Shown: positions 1 through 12,260 of the stretch, in pieces
Position numbering within the stretch: the first letter of the stretch is position 1
Layout: each line of letters begins with the position of its first letter
From: Symbiodinium natans
Taxonomy: Eukaryota; Sar; Dinophyceae; Suessiales; Symbiodiniaceae
Direction of reading: 5' to 3'
Assembly: GCA_905221605.1 (NCBI GenBank)
Contig: CAJNDS010000227.1
Location: 28,501 to 92,500 of the forward strand
DNA: 64,000 nt
The notes under the pieces: generated by a model
The model's input: the letters and a program-made list of their open reading frames with translations, nothing else
Database searches by the model: none
What the model was told of the DNA's origin: nothing
Position numbers and translations under genes: made by a program

Positions 1-569
1 ACTCACCATCCTCCGGGAGCGTCATGACCCTGGGCATGCAATCCTGCATCTTGGAGCGCCAGGATGTAAGACTTAAGAGGTGCAAAAATTGCAAGCCCGA
101 TTCTCAATTTCCTCTTCTCCAGGTAGACCACACTTCGAGAAGCACTTCTCCTGAACGGCAATCAAGGTGAAGCAAACAATTTCTCCCGCAACTGCTTCAG
201 ACCAGGCACGCCCTCGTACAATACACCAGGTCGGAGGTCCTCACACAAAGGCACCTGCAATGTTAGCAAATTTCAGCAAACTTCAAAGTAGTACTACGGG
301 CAGAACCGTTTTCTAGGGTGCTAGAAAGCGCGCGAGGATGCTGTACATGACGTGCGACGAACTGATGAAGTAATAAATGGTCGTCGAATGAAGCCCGTTG
401 TGCAAAGTCTGCACCATATTTACACTGAGCATCAAGAGCGATCACATACACGAAAATGAGTAGTTGAGCGCGCCCCCAGTTATGTCTTCTGAACTCATGT
501 GAGAATGCAAAAAGCATGAATTCACTGTGCTGGCCTCACAATCTGCATGTCTCCATTTCAACCATCTGC
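1..569. other. No confident gene; possible exon edge at 1-14
   Basis: On the minus strand, positions 6 down to 1 read GTGAGT, a strong donor-like hexamer that would end an exon entering from the right. The open frames here are short and match no family I recognise. A minus-strand frame at 517-263 is open for 84 codons but has no motif. I see no RNA gene. Confidence 0.3.
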
Positions 570-576
570 ACTAGTA

Positions 577-2065
<1,489 letters not shown>

Positions 2066-2106
2066 TGTTGTTGTGGTTGTGGTGGTGGTGGTGGTACAAG
2101 CAGAAC

Positions 2107-3179
2107 AGTAGCACACAGCAAGGTGAACCAGCCATGCAGCGGCAACAGCGGCAAGGCGGCGCCTGCTCCCGCTTCAGGACGTCCTTGGACAAGGACAGCA
2201 AGGAATGAAGCATGGTACGACTTGCTGATGCGACTCTCTACAAGCCACGCCCTCATGTGCTACAGTATCTTGGCGGCATCAATCATGCTACGCCATGCAG
2301 CCGCGGTTCGTATCCAAAGTTCCTGGTGGAATCCTTCATCTCTGGCGGGTACCACTTGCCGTACCTCTGAGCCGCCAGGAACCCGCACTTCGGACAAGCA
2401 AAATGAAGAATGCAGCAAAGCAGCTGGTGAAAGCTTGTGGCGGGAACATGCACCTCAGTAGCTCATGTCACCCTCGCTGATTTATGTGGATTCTGTGGGG
2501 TAATGTGCCAGCGTGTAACAGCCACATAGCGCCATCTATGAACGACGAGCGGCTCTGACGGAGAGAGCCGTGCTCATACGATACAAAACAACACAATATC
2601 AACGCCATGCCTCCGACCCCGAAACTCGGCCTTCTCCTCCGACTGACGTGGTAAGTCCGAAAACTTCCGTGTAGGACCAGAGAACCTCCAGCACACAAAT
2701 GGCGACTCAGAAAAACCTGAATAATGAAACTAAGGGATCTGTGGCGATCGACCATGCCTGTCTGCTTGATCAGTGGGAGAAGGGACCAGGAAGTCACCAC
2801 AAGCACGCTCGATGCCTCTTCCTTCAACGTGCATGACAAAAAGGTGGATGATTCTTTGGCGGCCCTGCTCGTGTGCGTTGCCATACTGCGTGGCAATGTG
2901 CATATACTGTTTATACTGTTTACCTCACTCTGTGGCCGGGCCGAGTCCTGGCATGAGTGGTACGCGGCTCAGCTGCAAGGTATGTCCCCATGGCTCGAGC
3001 AATCACAGGCTTCATCGACAGGAAGCATGATTCTTGTCAGTCTTCGTCCGGCTGCGTGCTCCATCAACAAAACCAGATGCAAACCTGAAGTGCGCACACC
3101 GCATCTTGACTGGATCCTTTTGCGCCACGGAATTGCAGATCTACTAATGCTCTTGCAGCTGATAAGCTGTGGGTGAAGG
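2107..3179. other. Unassigned spacer 3' of the FHA gene
   Basis: About 1.07 kb of non-repetitive sequence. Frames of 100-150 codons are open on both strands, but none has a recognisable motif and codon context looks random. It may include 3' exons or untranslated sequence of the FHA gene: a GTAG follows CAG right at the end of the FHA frame and could be a donor. Confidence 0.3.
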
Positions 3180-3918
3180 CTACCTGCATGCAGCATCCAG
3201 AAAAAGGAAACTGGGCCCTTCTGGGGGTGCAAGAGCAAGAACATCCCCACGTTGCAGCATCTGCGGTTGTGGCAAGAAGTTGCCTTTGGGAAGTTGTGCA
3301 TCATTTACAGACGTGCCAGTGTCACTGACATCTTCAACCGTCACTCTCCCAGAAGAGCATACGAGCACACAGTGTCGAATGTCCACTGCAGGACTGCGCA
3401 CTGGAATTTCGCAGCCAATGCACCGACCGAGAGCTACGACTCCATTGCGTGGCAGCACATGCAGCATTCCTGTTGCGAAGTCGACCAAGCGCGGCTCTCG
3501 CGCTGAAACATCGAGCTCTGCTGCAGCAATGGAGAGGCGGACCAGCTTGGAAGCAGGGGTGAGGTCCTTGATCACTGAATTTCTATTCGTGACAGGCCGG
3601 GCGCGCACCTTCGGTGTACATGGTGGGTTGTTCACGTCTGTGCTTTCCGACTCGGACAGGCATTGCTCCTGTCTTTGCGCATGCAGCAGCTGTATTCCTC
3701 CGCTGAGGGCCTCTCGTGTTGGCAGCTGTGGCAATAGAGTCTTCCGGCGCTTGCCAAGCCAAGTACCTGGACTTGGCGGGGCTTTGCCGTGCAGTTCCGA
3801 CATCGCAGTCTTGCGACGGCATCGCTTCCAGACTACATCGGTCGGAAACGTTGGAACTGACTCGAGCTTGTGAAGCTTGGGCGAAGGCGTCGAAGGTGAA
3901 GGCCTGGCGGTCACACTA
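3180..3918 (-). CDS. FHA-domain protein, main exon
   Basis: Forkhead-associated domains bind phosphothreonine peptides in signalling and DNA-damage proteins. The last ~110 residues carry the FHA pattern: VALGR near the first strands, then DIRHC (the usual S-x-x-H position with Asp in place of Ser), then EDVSDTGTSVND ending in the Asn turn, then RGDVLALAPP. Before it is a basic, Ser/Pro-rich stretch typical of disordered linkers. The frame is open from about 3914, which is GTG and not an ATG. The true 5' side is therefore an acceptor; TTAG at about 3916-3919 is a candidate. The stop is TAG at 3182-3180, but a CAG/GTAG donor overlaps it, so the C-terminus could continue. Fold assignment is fairly safe; partner and role are unknown. 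Confidence 0.7.
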
Positions 3919-4000
3919 AGGCATGGAAGCAGGGATTGTCAGGATTGTCATGGACTACAAGCGCTACAAAAGCCCTGAAAGCATCGCTACTTCGAGAATA

Positions 4001-4479
4001 CTAGACATGATGGTTGGCACAGAGAGGCCTTCCAGAGGAAGCGAGGGGCAACTTTGGCGAGGAATGCCGTAGCGCCCATTCACGCCGATGATGCTCTCTG
4101 AAGCCGTCTGGATGCATGTCGGAATGTGCAGCTGGCAACATGGCTGCATCTACAAACTCTATTCTGCTGTGAACCAGCAGCCAATTGGGATCTGGTGTTT
4201 TCGTCCTCAACCGCTTAGGCGGACCGGAAGCCGTGGACTGCAAACGCTGCCGTAGTTGACCCATGGTCCCTTTCCTCCTGGGCTAAGCTGTGCTCAAAGA
4301 ATAACCGCTGCCAAGTACCAGGCCTAACTATCGAAACAAACTACAAAACAGCTGTTTTGTAAGTGTAACATTAAGCCAAGATGCTGGGGCTTCTTCTGAC
4401 GATGCTTGATGTCGAAATTGCGAGACCAGTTTGCCTGACTCGAGGTTGATGAACACCTGAGTTCACCGTCATCTTCCAT
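4001..4479 (-). CDS. Possible 5' exons of the FHA gene
   Basis: Two minus-strand stretches upstream of the FHA exon look protein-like. One begins at an ATG at 4479 (MEDDGELRCSSTSS) and continues into a basic stretch. The other begins at an ATG at 4264 (MGQLRQRLQSTASGPPKRLR). Neither matches a family I know. The exon joins to the FHA exon were not resolved, and either stretch could be non-coding. Position and strand fit a leader of the FHA gene. Confidence 0.25.
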
Positions 4480-4872
4480 GACAGACCGGCCGCAGCAGCA
4501 GCTGGCCACCCACCAGATTGAATTGTTTCACTGACGAATTAAATGCGTGAATTAAACCTGGACGCAGCCATCCTAGCTGCTAGTAGCTCCACATCCAAGC
4601 CTACACGGCGGCGGCAGTCTGCAATGCATGTGCCTGTGTGTTTCCACATGGCCAAGGAGGCACGTACAAGAGATCGAATGCGATGTTGCCTACATTTCGT
4701 TTCGCGCCAGAATCCGGGTATCGGCTATGAATTCTTCTGGACCGGTCGGTCCGAACATGTGCCAGCTGGAATGCTCTGGGAGCCGGCGATGGCGAGTACT
4801 GCTGCTCTATAATATGTACAATGACATGAAGGAAATCCAAAAACCACGCCCGAGCTTCAAACGGGGCTAGGA

Positions 4873-7033
4873 CTAGGAGCACGGAAAGTAGTACAGCGCG
4901 GAGCATGTTGCCCACATCATGATGATCTGCAGCATGCCTCCAAATCGCACAAAGTCTCCGAAGGTGTAGTTGCCAGCGTCCACAACCAAGATATTCGACG
5001 GGGAGCCCAGAGGGGTGGCAAAGGAAGCGTTTGCGGCAAATATCACGAGGAAGAGAAGAGTCTTCTCATCTATGTTCTCACATCCGTCAGACTGGCGCAG
5101 CTGTTTTGCGACATGCACAGCCACTGGAATCATCATGACGCATGTGGCAGTGTTGCTGATGATGTTGGTCAAAAGTGCCGTGCCACAATACACCATGCAA
5201 AGTACTCCAAATGGGCCCGATCGCAGTCCCACATTCAGCAGCGCATTTGCCAAAGCCGCTGCTGCTCCTGTCTTCGTCATGGCGGCAGAAATTCCGAAGG
5301 AGGCGGCAATGGTCATCATCACACTGCCGTTGACGCCGCGCATGGCCTCTCGCCAGCTTAGCACCCTGGCGCAGCAGCAGAAAAAGTCCAGAGCTAACAC
5401 GGCAGCTGCCAATGGCAGGAAACCTAAGCCGTTCAAGCCAATGGCCAACACGAAGCCGAACAAGCAGAGAAGGCCCCGAAGCCTGTCCTGCTGCCGACCC
5501 CTTCGTGGTGGTTTCGAGGACTCGACAGCTGCCACCACGGAAAAATCCGCAAGCCGGTCCAAGCAGTCAGGGAAGGCCTCCAGCAAGAGAACGTCTCCTG
5601 GCACCAGCTTTAATGGGCTGCGAGCTTCCAGATCTGCAGCTGCAGCTTCACTTGATGAGTGGCGTATGGCAAGGATAACGGAGCCAGCCTTGCGAAGGAG
5701 TCGCTCCTTTTGTTTGGCCAGTGGCTCCGTGACAAGTGCAGAATTCGAAGCAACAACTGCTTCGAACAATCGCCGGTGCCTCCTGTGCGGACCCAACGTA
5801 GCCAGGTCCTTGTGAACTGCAGGCTCCAGGCCATCATATGCCTTCCGAAGCCTTGCAATGCTTGCCGCGCCAGCGGCCACTTTGATGAAATCTCCAGCTG
5901 CCAGTGCTGTGCCAAAAGTGTCTTGAAGCGGCTGGCCTTCGCGGCGCAGCTCCAGCACCAATACGTCCGGCAAGCGAGTCATTCCCATGTCAAAGAGACT
6001 GCAACCAATAGATGGACAGCGGCTACGAACCACGAACAGGATGTGGTACCTGCGTAATTGATCCGGCTCAACGAGCTCAGCTTCTGAAGGCATGTCGTCG
6101 GCTGTGAAAGCTGTGAACTGGGGGAATGCGCCGGGTCTCTGGGACTTTGAAGGCGACCTGGTGACCTGTCCATCCCGTCCGACCTCTGTGCTTTTTGGCA
6201 ACAGCCTTGGGCCAGCAACCAGCATGTAGCACAAGCCCAGCAAGCCCAAAGGAGCTGCATAGGGTGTCAAATCAAAAAAGCCGATGTCCACAGGGGGATC
6301 CAGGGCCCGAGCCCGATCATGCGCGAGCAGATTCGCGGCAGAGCCAATGATCGTAAGAGTTCCGCCCAAGGTCGATGCAAACGCAAGAGGCATGAGCAGT
6401 TGGGCTGCTGAGTGTCCATGGCGTTGTGACCAAGCTTGTACTATCGGCACTAGCATGGCCACGAGAGGGCCGTTGTTGAAGAAGGCCGACAACACCGCAA
6501 CAGGCACAGTTATTCGGAACTGTGCAGTGAGGAGCGTTTTCGGGCTGCCCAAGCACCGAGAGATTAGCGCGTCCAGTACTTTCACCTCTTCTCCCAGCGA
6601 TGCAAACAAGAAGTCCATATCGCAGATAAGCAAACAAGCACAAATCCAACATTTAGTGAGAATATGTGAGAAACACTTCGTGCTATAAAGTCAGAGTCAC
6701 TTCTGCAAAGGCCTCCGAGAGAACAAAAAGGGCGCCGAATGCAAGGACACCAGGGCTGGAGAAACCTGAAAAAGCTTCATGCTCGGTGATGATTCCCGCC
6801 AGAACATAGATCACGGTCAAAGCTAGGAGCACTGCTTCCGGAGGCAAGCCGTCCGCAATAAGCAGTATGCCCATACAAATGCTGTCCACCACGGCATACG
6901 GCTTCCACCGGTCAGCCTTTTGGATGCCAAACTCTGGCGGGCAGAAGTGCTCTGTGGCTATGCTGAGCAAGATCAAGCCCAGCAGCACCTTGCCAAACGA
7001 CTTAGGGACCCGGAAGAAGGGGAAAAAGGGCTG
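4873..7033 (-). CDS. SLC13/CitT-type anion transporter with two TrkA-C-like domains (SAC1/SLT-like)
   Basis: Membrane permease of the divalent-anion:Na+ symporter family; closest in layout to algal SAC1/SLT sulfate transporters or sensors. Exon A (7033-6701) carries hydrophobic helices and the family motif AFSGFSSPGVLAFGALFVL. Exon B (6585-4873, TGA/TAG end) carries FFNNGPLVAMLVPIV, then two RCK/TrkA-C-like soluble segments (one around LPRYHILFVVRSRCPSIGC, one around KLVPGDVLLLEAFPDCLDRL), then the second helix bundle with TNIISNTATCVMMIPVA and FATPLGSPSNILV. The join is GAA/GTGACT to AGAG/GTGAAA, a GT-AG intron of 115 bases that keeps frame (681 codons). The codon at 7036 is TTG, so the start lies further upstream; CATTGCAG at about 7034-7040 is a likely acceptor. 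Family call is secure; the substrate (sulfate?) is inference. Confidence 0.88.
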
Positions 7034-7968
7034 CAATGCGGAGTTTCACGGTCACACTACTACCAGCGGGGCTCAGTACTTTATGAGTGCAATCAGTAGT
7101 GAGGCTGTCCAGTTCAAGCTGCCGCGGTCCGCTGCGGCGTGATCTCGCGCCTCAGATGATCTTGGAGTCTCGGTTGCCGGGCGAGTGGGGAAGCCAATGG
7201 AGCTGCATCGCTTGCAGCACGCGACCATGCTCCAATGAGTTGGAGGCTAGGGCTGGCATCCATCGCTACCAGGGTCCTTGTGCTCGCATTGGCCTAGAAA
7301 TGGCTGGGGCAGATGCGCATGCGTCTGGTCCAAGCATCGAGGCGGAAACTTGCGCCATGTATCTGCTAGCATGATGTTTCACGGAGCACCTTGTCGCACG
7401 ATGCAATTGTTTTTTGTATCCGCTCAGTCCTGAGGGGCGCAGGATGCTTGACAAAGCAAAGGCGAGTTCCTCTTACTGGTCCCGTTAGGACTGTAAGATC
7501 ATGCAGCTCACAAAGCATATTAAGGCAGACGCGCGCGCTATGTGGTGCGAATTCGTCTTTATCATGCAGGTTCCTTCAACCCCAGTCCAAAAGTCTTCTG
7601 CCCTAAGCCTTCTTAGGCCTTAAGTCTTAAACTGCTCAAAGATTCACGTCACCAAAAAGACTGGCCACGGCTAGTCTACTAGTCATTCTCAACGCGACTG
7701 GGGTCAAGATCGCTGCCATGCACAGAATTAGAAGGACAAGCTCATGTCATGTCAAACCTTGAGCTCTCCACAGTAGCCAAAAAAAGGTCAAGCCATGCGC
7801 ATTGTGACATTGTGCTTCGGAGCTACCTCCCCCTGAGCCCTTAAGGCCCCTTTTGGCCCTTAGGCGCAGCGGAACATGTGTTGAATGCACCTGGCTTGAC
7901 ACAACATGCCTGCTGCCGTTTCAGCATAAGGCCTCTACACCTTGCGGGACGGGAACTAAAAGTGCAGC
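7034..7968. other. Spacer; may hold the 5' exon of the transporter
   Basis: On the minus strand near 7130-7080 a short frame reads LNWTASLLLIALIK, a plausible membrane helix. An ATG-led frame from about 7264 runs MDASPSLQLIGAW. Either could be the missing N-terminus of the anion transporter, but no consistent splice was found. The rest shows nothing recognisable. Confidence 0.3.
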
Positions 7969-10007
7969 TCACGCCTGTTTCCCGCGATAAGAAAATCGCA
8001 ATGCCAAGTAGCCGGAGACCAAAGCCAAGAGGCCGAAGACGCCACAGGAAATGTAAGCTGCAGTAACATATCCAAGGTATTCACCCCCCAATGAAAGGAT
8101 TATGTTCTTGTAGCCCTCTACGATGTCAACAGCGAAGTCGATGACCGCTGCTTCACCACCCTGCAGGTCAATGACGGCCAAGTAGTTCTCACCAATCGCC
8201 CAAGTGAAAGGCGACAGGAACCCCAAGACTTCCTGCAAACCTTTTGCTTCTGAGATTGTCTGTGGCTCACTGATGCCACCGCCCATGATCAGAATCGTAA
8301 CTGCGGTTGCTAGAGTTGAGCTATGCTCGGGGACCACGGCTGAAAGAAGCACGCCGATGCCGGCAGAACTAACTGCGGTCATGCGAAAAGCAATCAGCCA
8401 CATCCAATATGGACACGGAGCTGAGGCACAAGCCATCCAAACTCCTGTGTAGATATAGGTCCACAGCAGCACATCAAACAATGAGATGCTGACTCGTGCT
8501 AGGAAGAAGGCAATCACCCTCACCCCACTGGCGCTTTCACGCCAAAAGGTCGGCCGATCAGCACCAAAGATTTGCAGGCAAGCTATGCCAACCATCAGCC
8601 CCACCGCCAAGTGAGAAAGGTTGATCTTCAATGGGCACAGTATATTTCCCGGCACAAGTTTGTCGGTACACTGCGCCCCGAACATGATAGCAGCAGCTAT
8701 TACAAGCAATGTGCTCAGCGTCTTCTGCTTCCACAAGCGGACCCAGCGAATGGCGTTTTGGTGGACCAAGACTCGATACTGTGGCCAGAAGTGCGCCCTC
8801 TTTCCCACCATCTTCTTGTCCACTGTTGCGCATGAGCTGGCTCCTGAAATTATGGATCCTTCAGATTGCTCCATGTCCTTTTCCCAGTCCGGGAGGTCAC
8901 ACATTGCATCATGGGAAAACGAACTTCTCAACCCCAACAGGAAACGTGCCAGCCCACGGCGGGTGGTTGAGTCATCTTCAAAGCCGATCCTTTTCTTCAT
9001 CTCAACAAGCGCTGGCTCCGAAGGCACGATTCCACTTGACTGGAGTATTTGCGAGAAGTGCGCCCCAGTGATTTCAGTGATCCCCCCCATGCCAAGCAAT
9101 TCCAGTTTTACGTCCACTGCATTGTGGAACTTGAACTTGTCCTCTGGATTTGTTGCATGGCGACGTCCCTCAGAACGCTCCGGAGCAGGCTTGGTCTGTG
9201 TTTTCCAATGACTGGCTAGCTCTGTTTGTTTGAGTGAAGGTGTCTCTTCGTTCCGGACCTTCCCAGAAAGTACATCCATGAACCAGTCCGCTGGGTTTTC
9301 ATGCTCAGGCATTCTGAAGCCGAGACTTTTGAAGTAGGGAAGAGCACCGGTGCTCGGGCCAAGGTACACAGTCTGCCCGCCCAGGCCGAGCAGCAGCACC
9401 TCATGGAACAATGTGAAAAGTGAATATCGTGGCTGGTGCACGACCATGACCACAGTCATGCCGATCTCAGTCAACTTCTGCAGGGACCTTATGATATCAA
9501 GAGCTGTCGTGGCATCTAGCCCAGATGTGGGCTCATCCAGCATCAGAATTGTCGGCCGCGCTGCTAGCTCGAGTCCTGAGGCGGCGGATTGCAGAATATG
9601 GCAATCGTGCTGGACATGCGAACTGTGGTGCAAGGGGGCGGATGTCCCTATCAGTGAGGCACTGATTACATGCCATACTGCTGGCTGAGGCTCCAATGTT
9701 TACTCGCTTCCGCTGGCCACCGCTGATGCCGCGAGTCTCCACATTCCCGACCAAGCTGTGCTGCACGTCCAGCAGCTGCATCACATTCAAGACATCCTCG
9801 ACAATGTTCTCCAACACTTCATGCGCTGTTCCTTCTGGATTTCTCAGCTTTGCAGAGTAGAAGATCTGTTCACCTTGTGCGTTCTGGCAACACCCGCAAG
9901 TAAGGACAGTAGTTGCAGGTCCCGCCATGCGTACGCGTCCAACTGGAACATACAAGAGCTGTGCTTAATTCTGCTGGGTGGACAGACGAACAATGACGAA
10001 GAAACAT

Positions 10008-10080
<73 letters not shown>

Positions 10081-11683
10081 TTTTGGACCTTTTTGCTTTA
10101 CGCTTTATACTTTTCCTTCTTTTAATCTCGGGTTTCCTCTCAAATCCAGAAGAACAGATGTTTTCCTGGAAGAAGAGGTTTCTTGGGAACAAAGAGGAAA
10201 CGCAGGTTGTTCTATTAAAGTATAAAGGAAATGAAGGTTTAAGAGGACATTCAAGTTTTGTCATTAAAATTCATTGGCAACATGATCGCGTGACGGGTTT
10301 GAAAAGGATTCGCATGTATTCGTAGCGCAAGTCCTCTGTATGGCATGATCTTCTTATCAAGCAAGCTTGCCGGACTTCTAATATTTGTTTGTTTGTTTAC
10401 GCATTTCTGCATTTCTTTGTTTATTCTTTCTGTTGTTCCCGGTTTCTTTCCGTCGTTCTGAAACTCTTTGCCTCGCATCGATTGGGAAAACCTTTATTTC
10501 CTCCATGTTTTAGTAAAACCTCTACTTCCTCAAAAAAGTACAACACGCGAAAACAAATACACAATGCCACAGAACAGAACTCCCTGCTGTGCATTTGCAC
10601 CATCATTTCAGGAGAGCAGCGAACAGTGAGATGAGCATGCACTATGTCATCCTGAGGAACGAATCCTCTGAGAGGTTTGAACTCGGCAATGCTGGCCGTC
10701 CGACCGTTCAAGCGAATCTCCCCCGTCACTGTCCTGCGTGCTCTGATGCGGACACCGCTCAGCATGAATCATAAACGAACCACTGAATACTGAAAATGAC
10801 GCGAGCATGGGTTGTCAAACAAGGCAGGCACCGTCGATTCCGATTTGTCACTCGCATGTCAGCTGTACCTGCCCTGCCGCTCCAAAAGTAGCGGCCTTGT
10901 GTTGCGATTTCCTGTGGCACATGACTGTTGAAACCTTTTCATGCGGAGTCGCCGCTTCGTGAAACATGCTATCCACCTTGGCGTCTGGCCTTGCAGCCTG
11001 GGCCCGGGAGTTGCGGTGTTTGCGTGCAGGTGCAGCTTTGATGCAGCTGTGGCTGATCAAGATTTGAATTGACCGTTGAGCGGCTAAGTGGCTCAGTGGC
11101 TGAGTATGGAGGTCCGAAGATTGTTTTTCAGATGGTTCTTGCTTCTTTCACCGATTGCTGTCGGCGGCGAACCCACCCCATCGCCGTCGTGAGCCAGTCG
11201 TTTGGACACTTACTGCACACGCCTTGCCTCGCAGCCTGCTCGTACAGGTTTTCTTAAGCAACTGAAGCAGCAAGCAGCAGTCCCGTAGTAGGCCCGGCCG
11301 CAAAGAGCATTCATGAAGGTTGTTTTTCCGGCACCGGATGGGCCCATGATGGCCGCCACCCTCTTGGGCTGAAACTCGCCAGAGACACCCTCGAGAATGC
11401 ACTTCCCATTCGACTTCAACTTCACGCCGACGTTGTCAAAGCCGATGTGTATGGACGACATCTTCAGGTGCATCCCGCGAAATCGATACTCTGGAACTGA
11501 AACCTCCGGCACCATGCTCTGGACCAGCTCCACAGAGCAGTGTTCACACTCCGAAAGGACCTGGGAGCGCCTTGACTGTTGCTTGCGCATGCGGCGGTTG
11601 AGGTAAGAGTTGACGCCGAGGGCGACATATCCCACAGCCACAAGCAGGAGCACGCACAGCTCCCACGCCTGCGCCACTTCCAT
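7969..11683 (-). CDS. ABCG-type half-transporter, copy 1 (766 aa, 4 exons)
   Basis: ATP-driven exporter half-molecule, nucleotide-binding domain first, expected to dimerise in a membrane. Exons: 11683-11283, 10733-10621, 9873-9694 and 9575-7969; they sum to 2301 bases in frame. Residues 8-27 form a hydrophobic N-terminal helix. Walker A GPSGAGKT is at 114-121. Then come the Q-loop FVPQDDIVH, signature GISGGQRKRVNIG, Walker B ILMLDEPTSGLDA and H-loop VVMVVHQPRYSLF. The C-terminal ~300 residues hold about six hydrophobic segments. The N-terminal helix and motif wording resemble the plant ABCG24/28 subgroup. The ATG at 11683 gives the same first-exon length (401) as copy 2. Donors are GA, GC and GA. 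Introns are 549, 747 and 118 bases. Cargo is unknown. Confidence 0.93.
10008..10078. repeat. CA/TA dinucleotide repeat inside intron 2 of ABCG copy 1
   Basis: A short (CA)n run passes into (TA)n with one GCATAT interruption. It lies wholly inside the 747-base intron 10620-9874, which is six times longer than the matching intron of copy 2 (124 bases). Confidence 0.95.
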
Positions 11684-12260
11684 GGCTCCCTCCAGCTACG
11701 TCTCCCTATTCCCTGTTTTTCTATGAAACTTGGGACAATCCATCAATCAGGCCAATGAAGTCAAAAGCACTCCCACTTGCTAGCAGCAGGGCGTTCAAAA
11801 AGGCACGTGAGCTCTGGCCCCGTGACTTTTCCGCTTTGCGCACCATGTTCCTAAGTCGGATCTGTTGACCCTTCGCATTCCTCAAGTCCAGTTCGGACTA
11901 GGACGTCATGCACCTACTCAAGTCTCACAGTTCAAGGACCACCGAATTTGCGGTTCGCAGCTCCTTTCCAGAAAATGTTGTGTTCACAGCTCTGGCTGAG
12001 ATCACTGCACACTGCACCATCTTTGAGCCCATGAGGGTGTGAGGACTCTGAGGATACTAAGTAGACAATGTGTGCCGGAAGTCCTACACGTTAGAAATGC
12101 ACGGATTGTGACGGCAAGTCTGTTCATGAGCTCACAGATCGTCAAGACACGAACGGTTCAGGTGGCAGGTGAGCCTCCTCAAGGAGGCAAAAATGCACAA
12201 GACAAGGCGTTGCTGTCTTTGGGTCACGCGCGAATTATTTGTCAAAAGACGGCACCTGTC
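11684..12260. other. Spacer between the two ABCG copies
   Basis: About 580 bases between the start of copy 1 and the stop of copy 2. It must hold the 3' end of copy 2 and the leader of copy 1. No coding frame or repeat stands out. Just upstream of each start the two genes share a CGTAGCT block (copy 1 near 11695, copy 2 near 15125), which suggests a common 5' leader. Confidence 0.5.

Noticed and set aside
4970-5815. Plus-strand 281-codon frame opposite the anion transporter
   Set aside because: It is the antisense shadow of a clear transporter exon and has no motif.
7037-7045. Start of the anion transporter at 7036
   Set aside because: The codon is TTG, and an acceptor-like CAG precedes the first family residues, so this is an exon edge, not a start.
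8621-9211. Plus-strand 196-codon frame opposite ABCG copy 1
   Set aside because: Antisense shadow of the transporter exon.
11210-11282. Continuation of ABCG copy 1 exon 1 past YYG
   Set aside because: The frame stays open, but the next family residues (TVTGEI) are restored only by splicing at the GA donor to 10733, matched exactly in copy 2.
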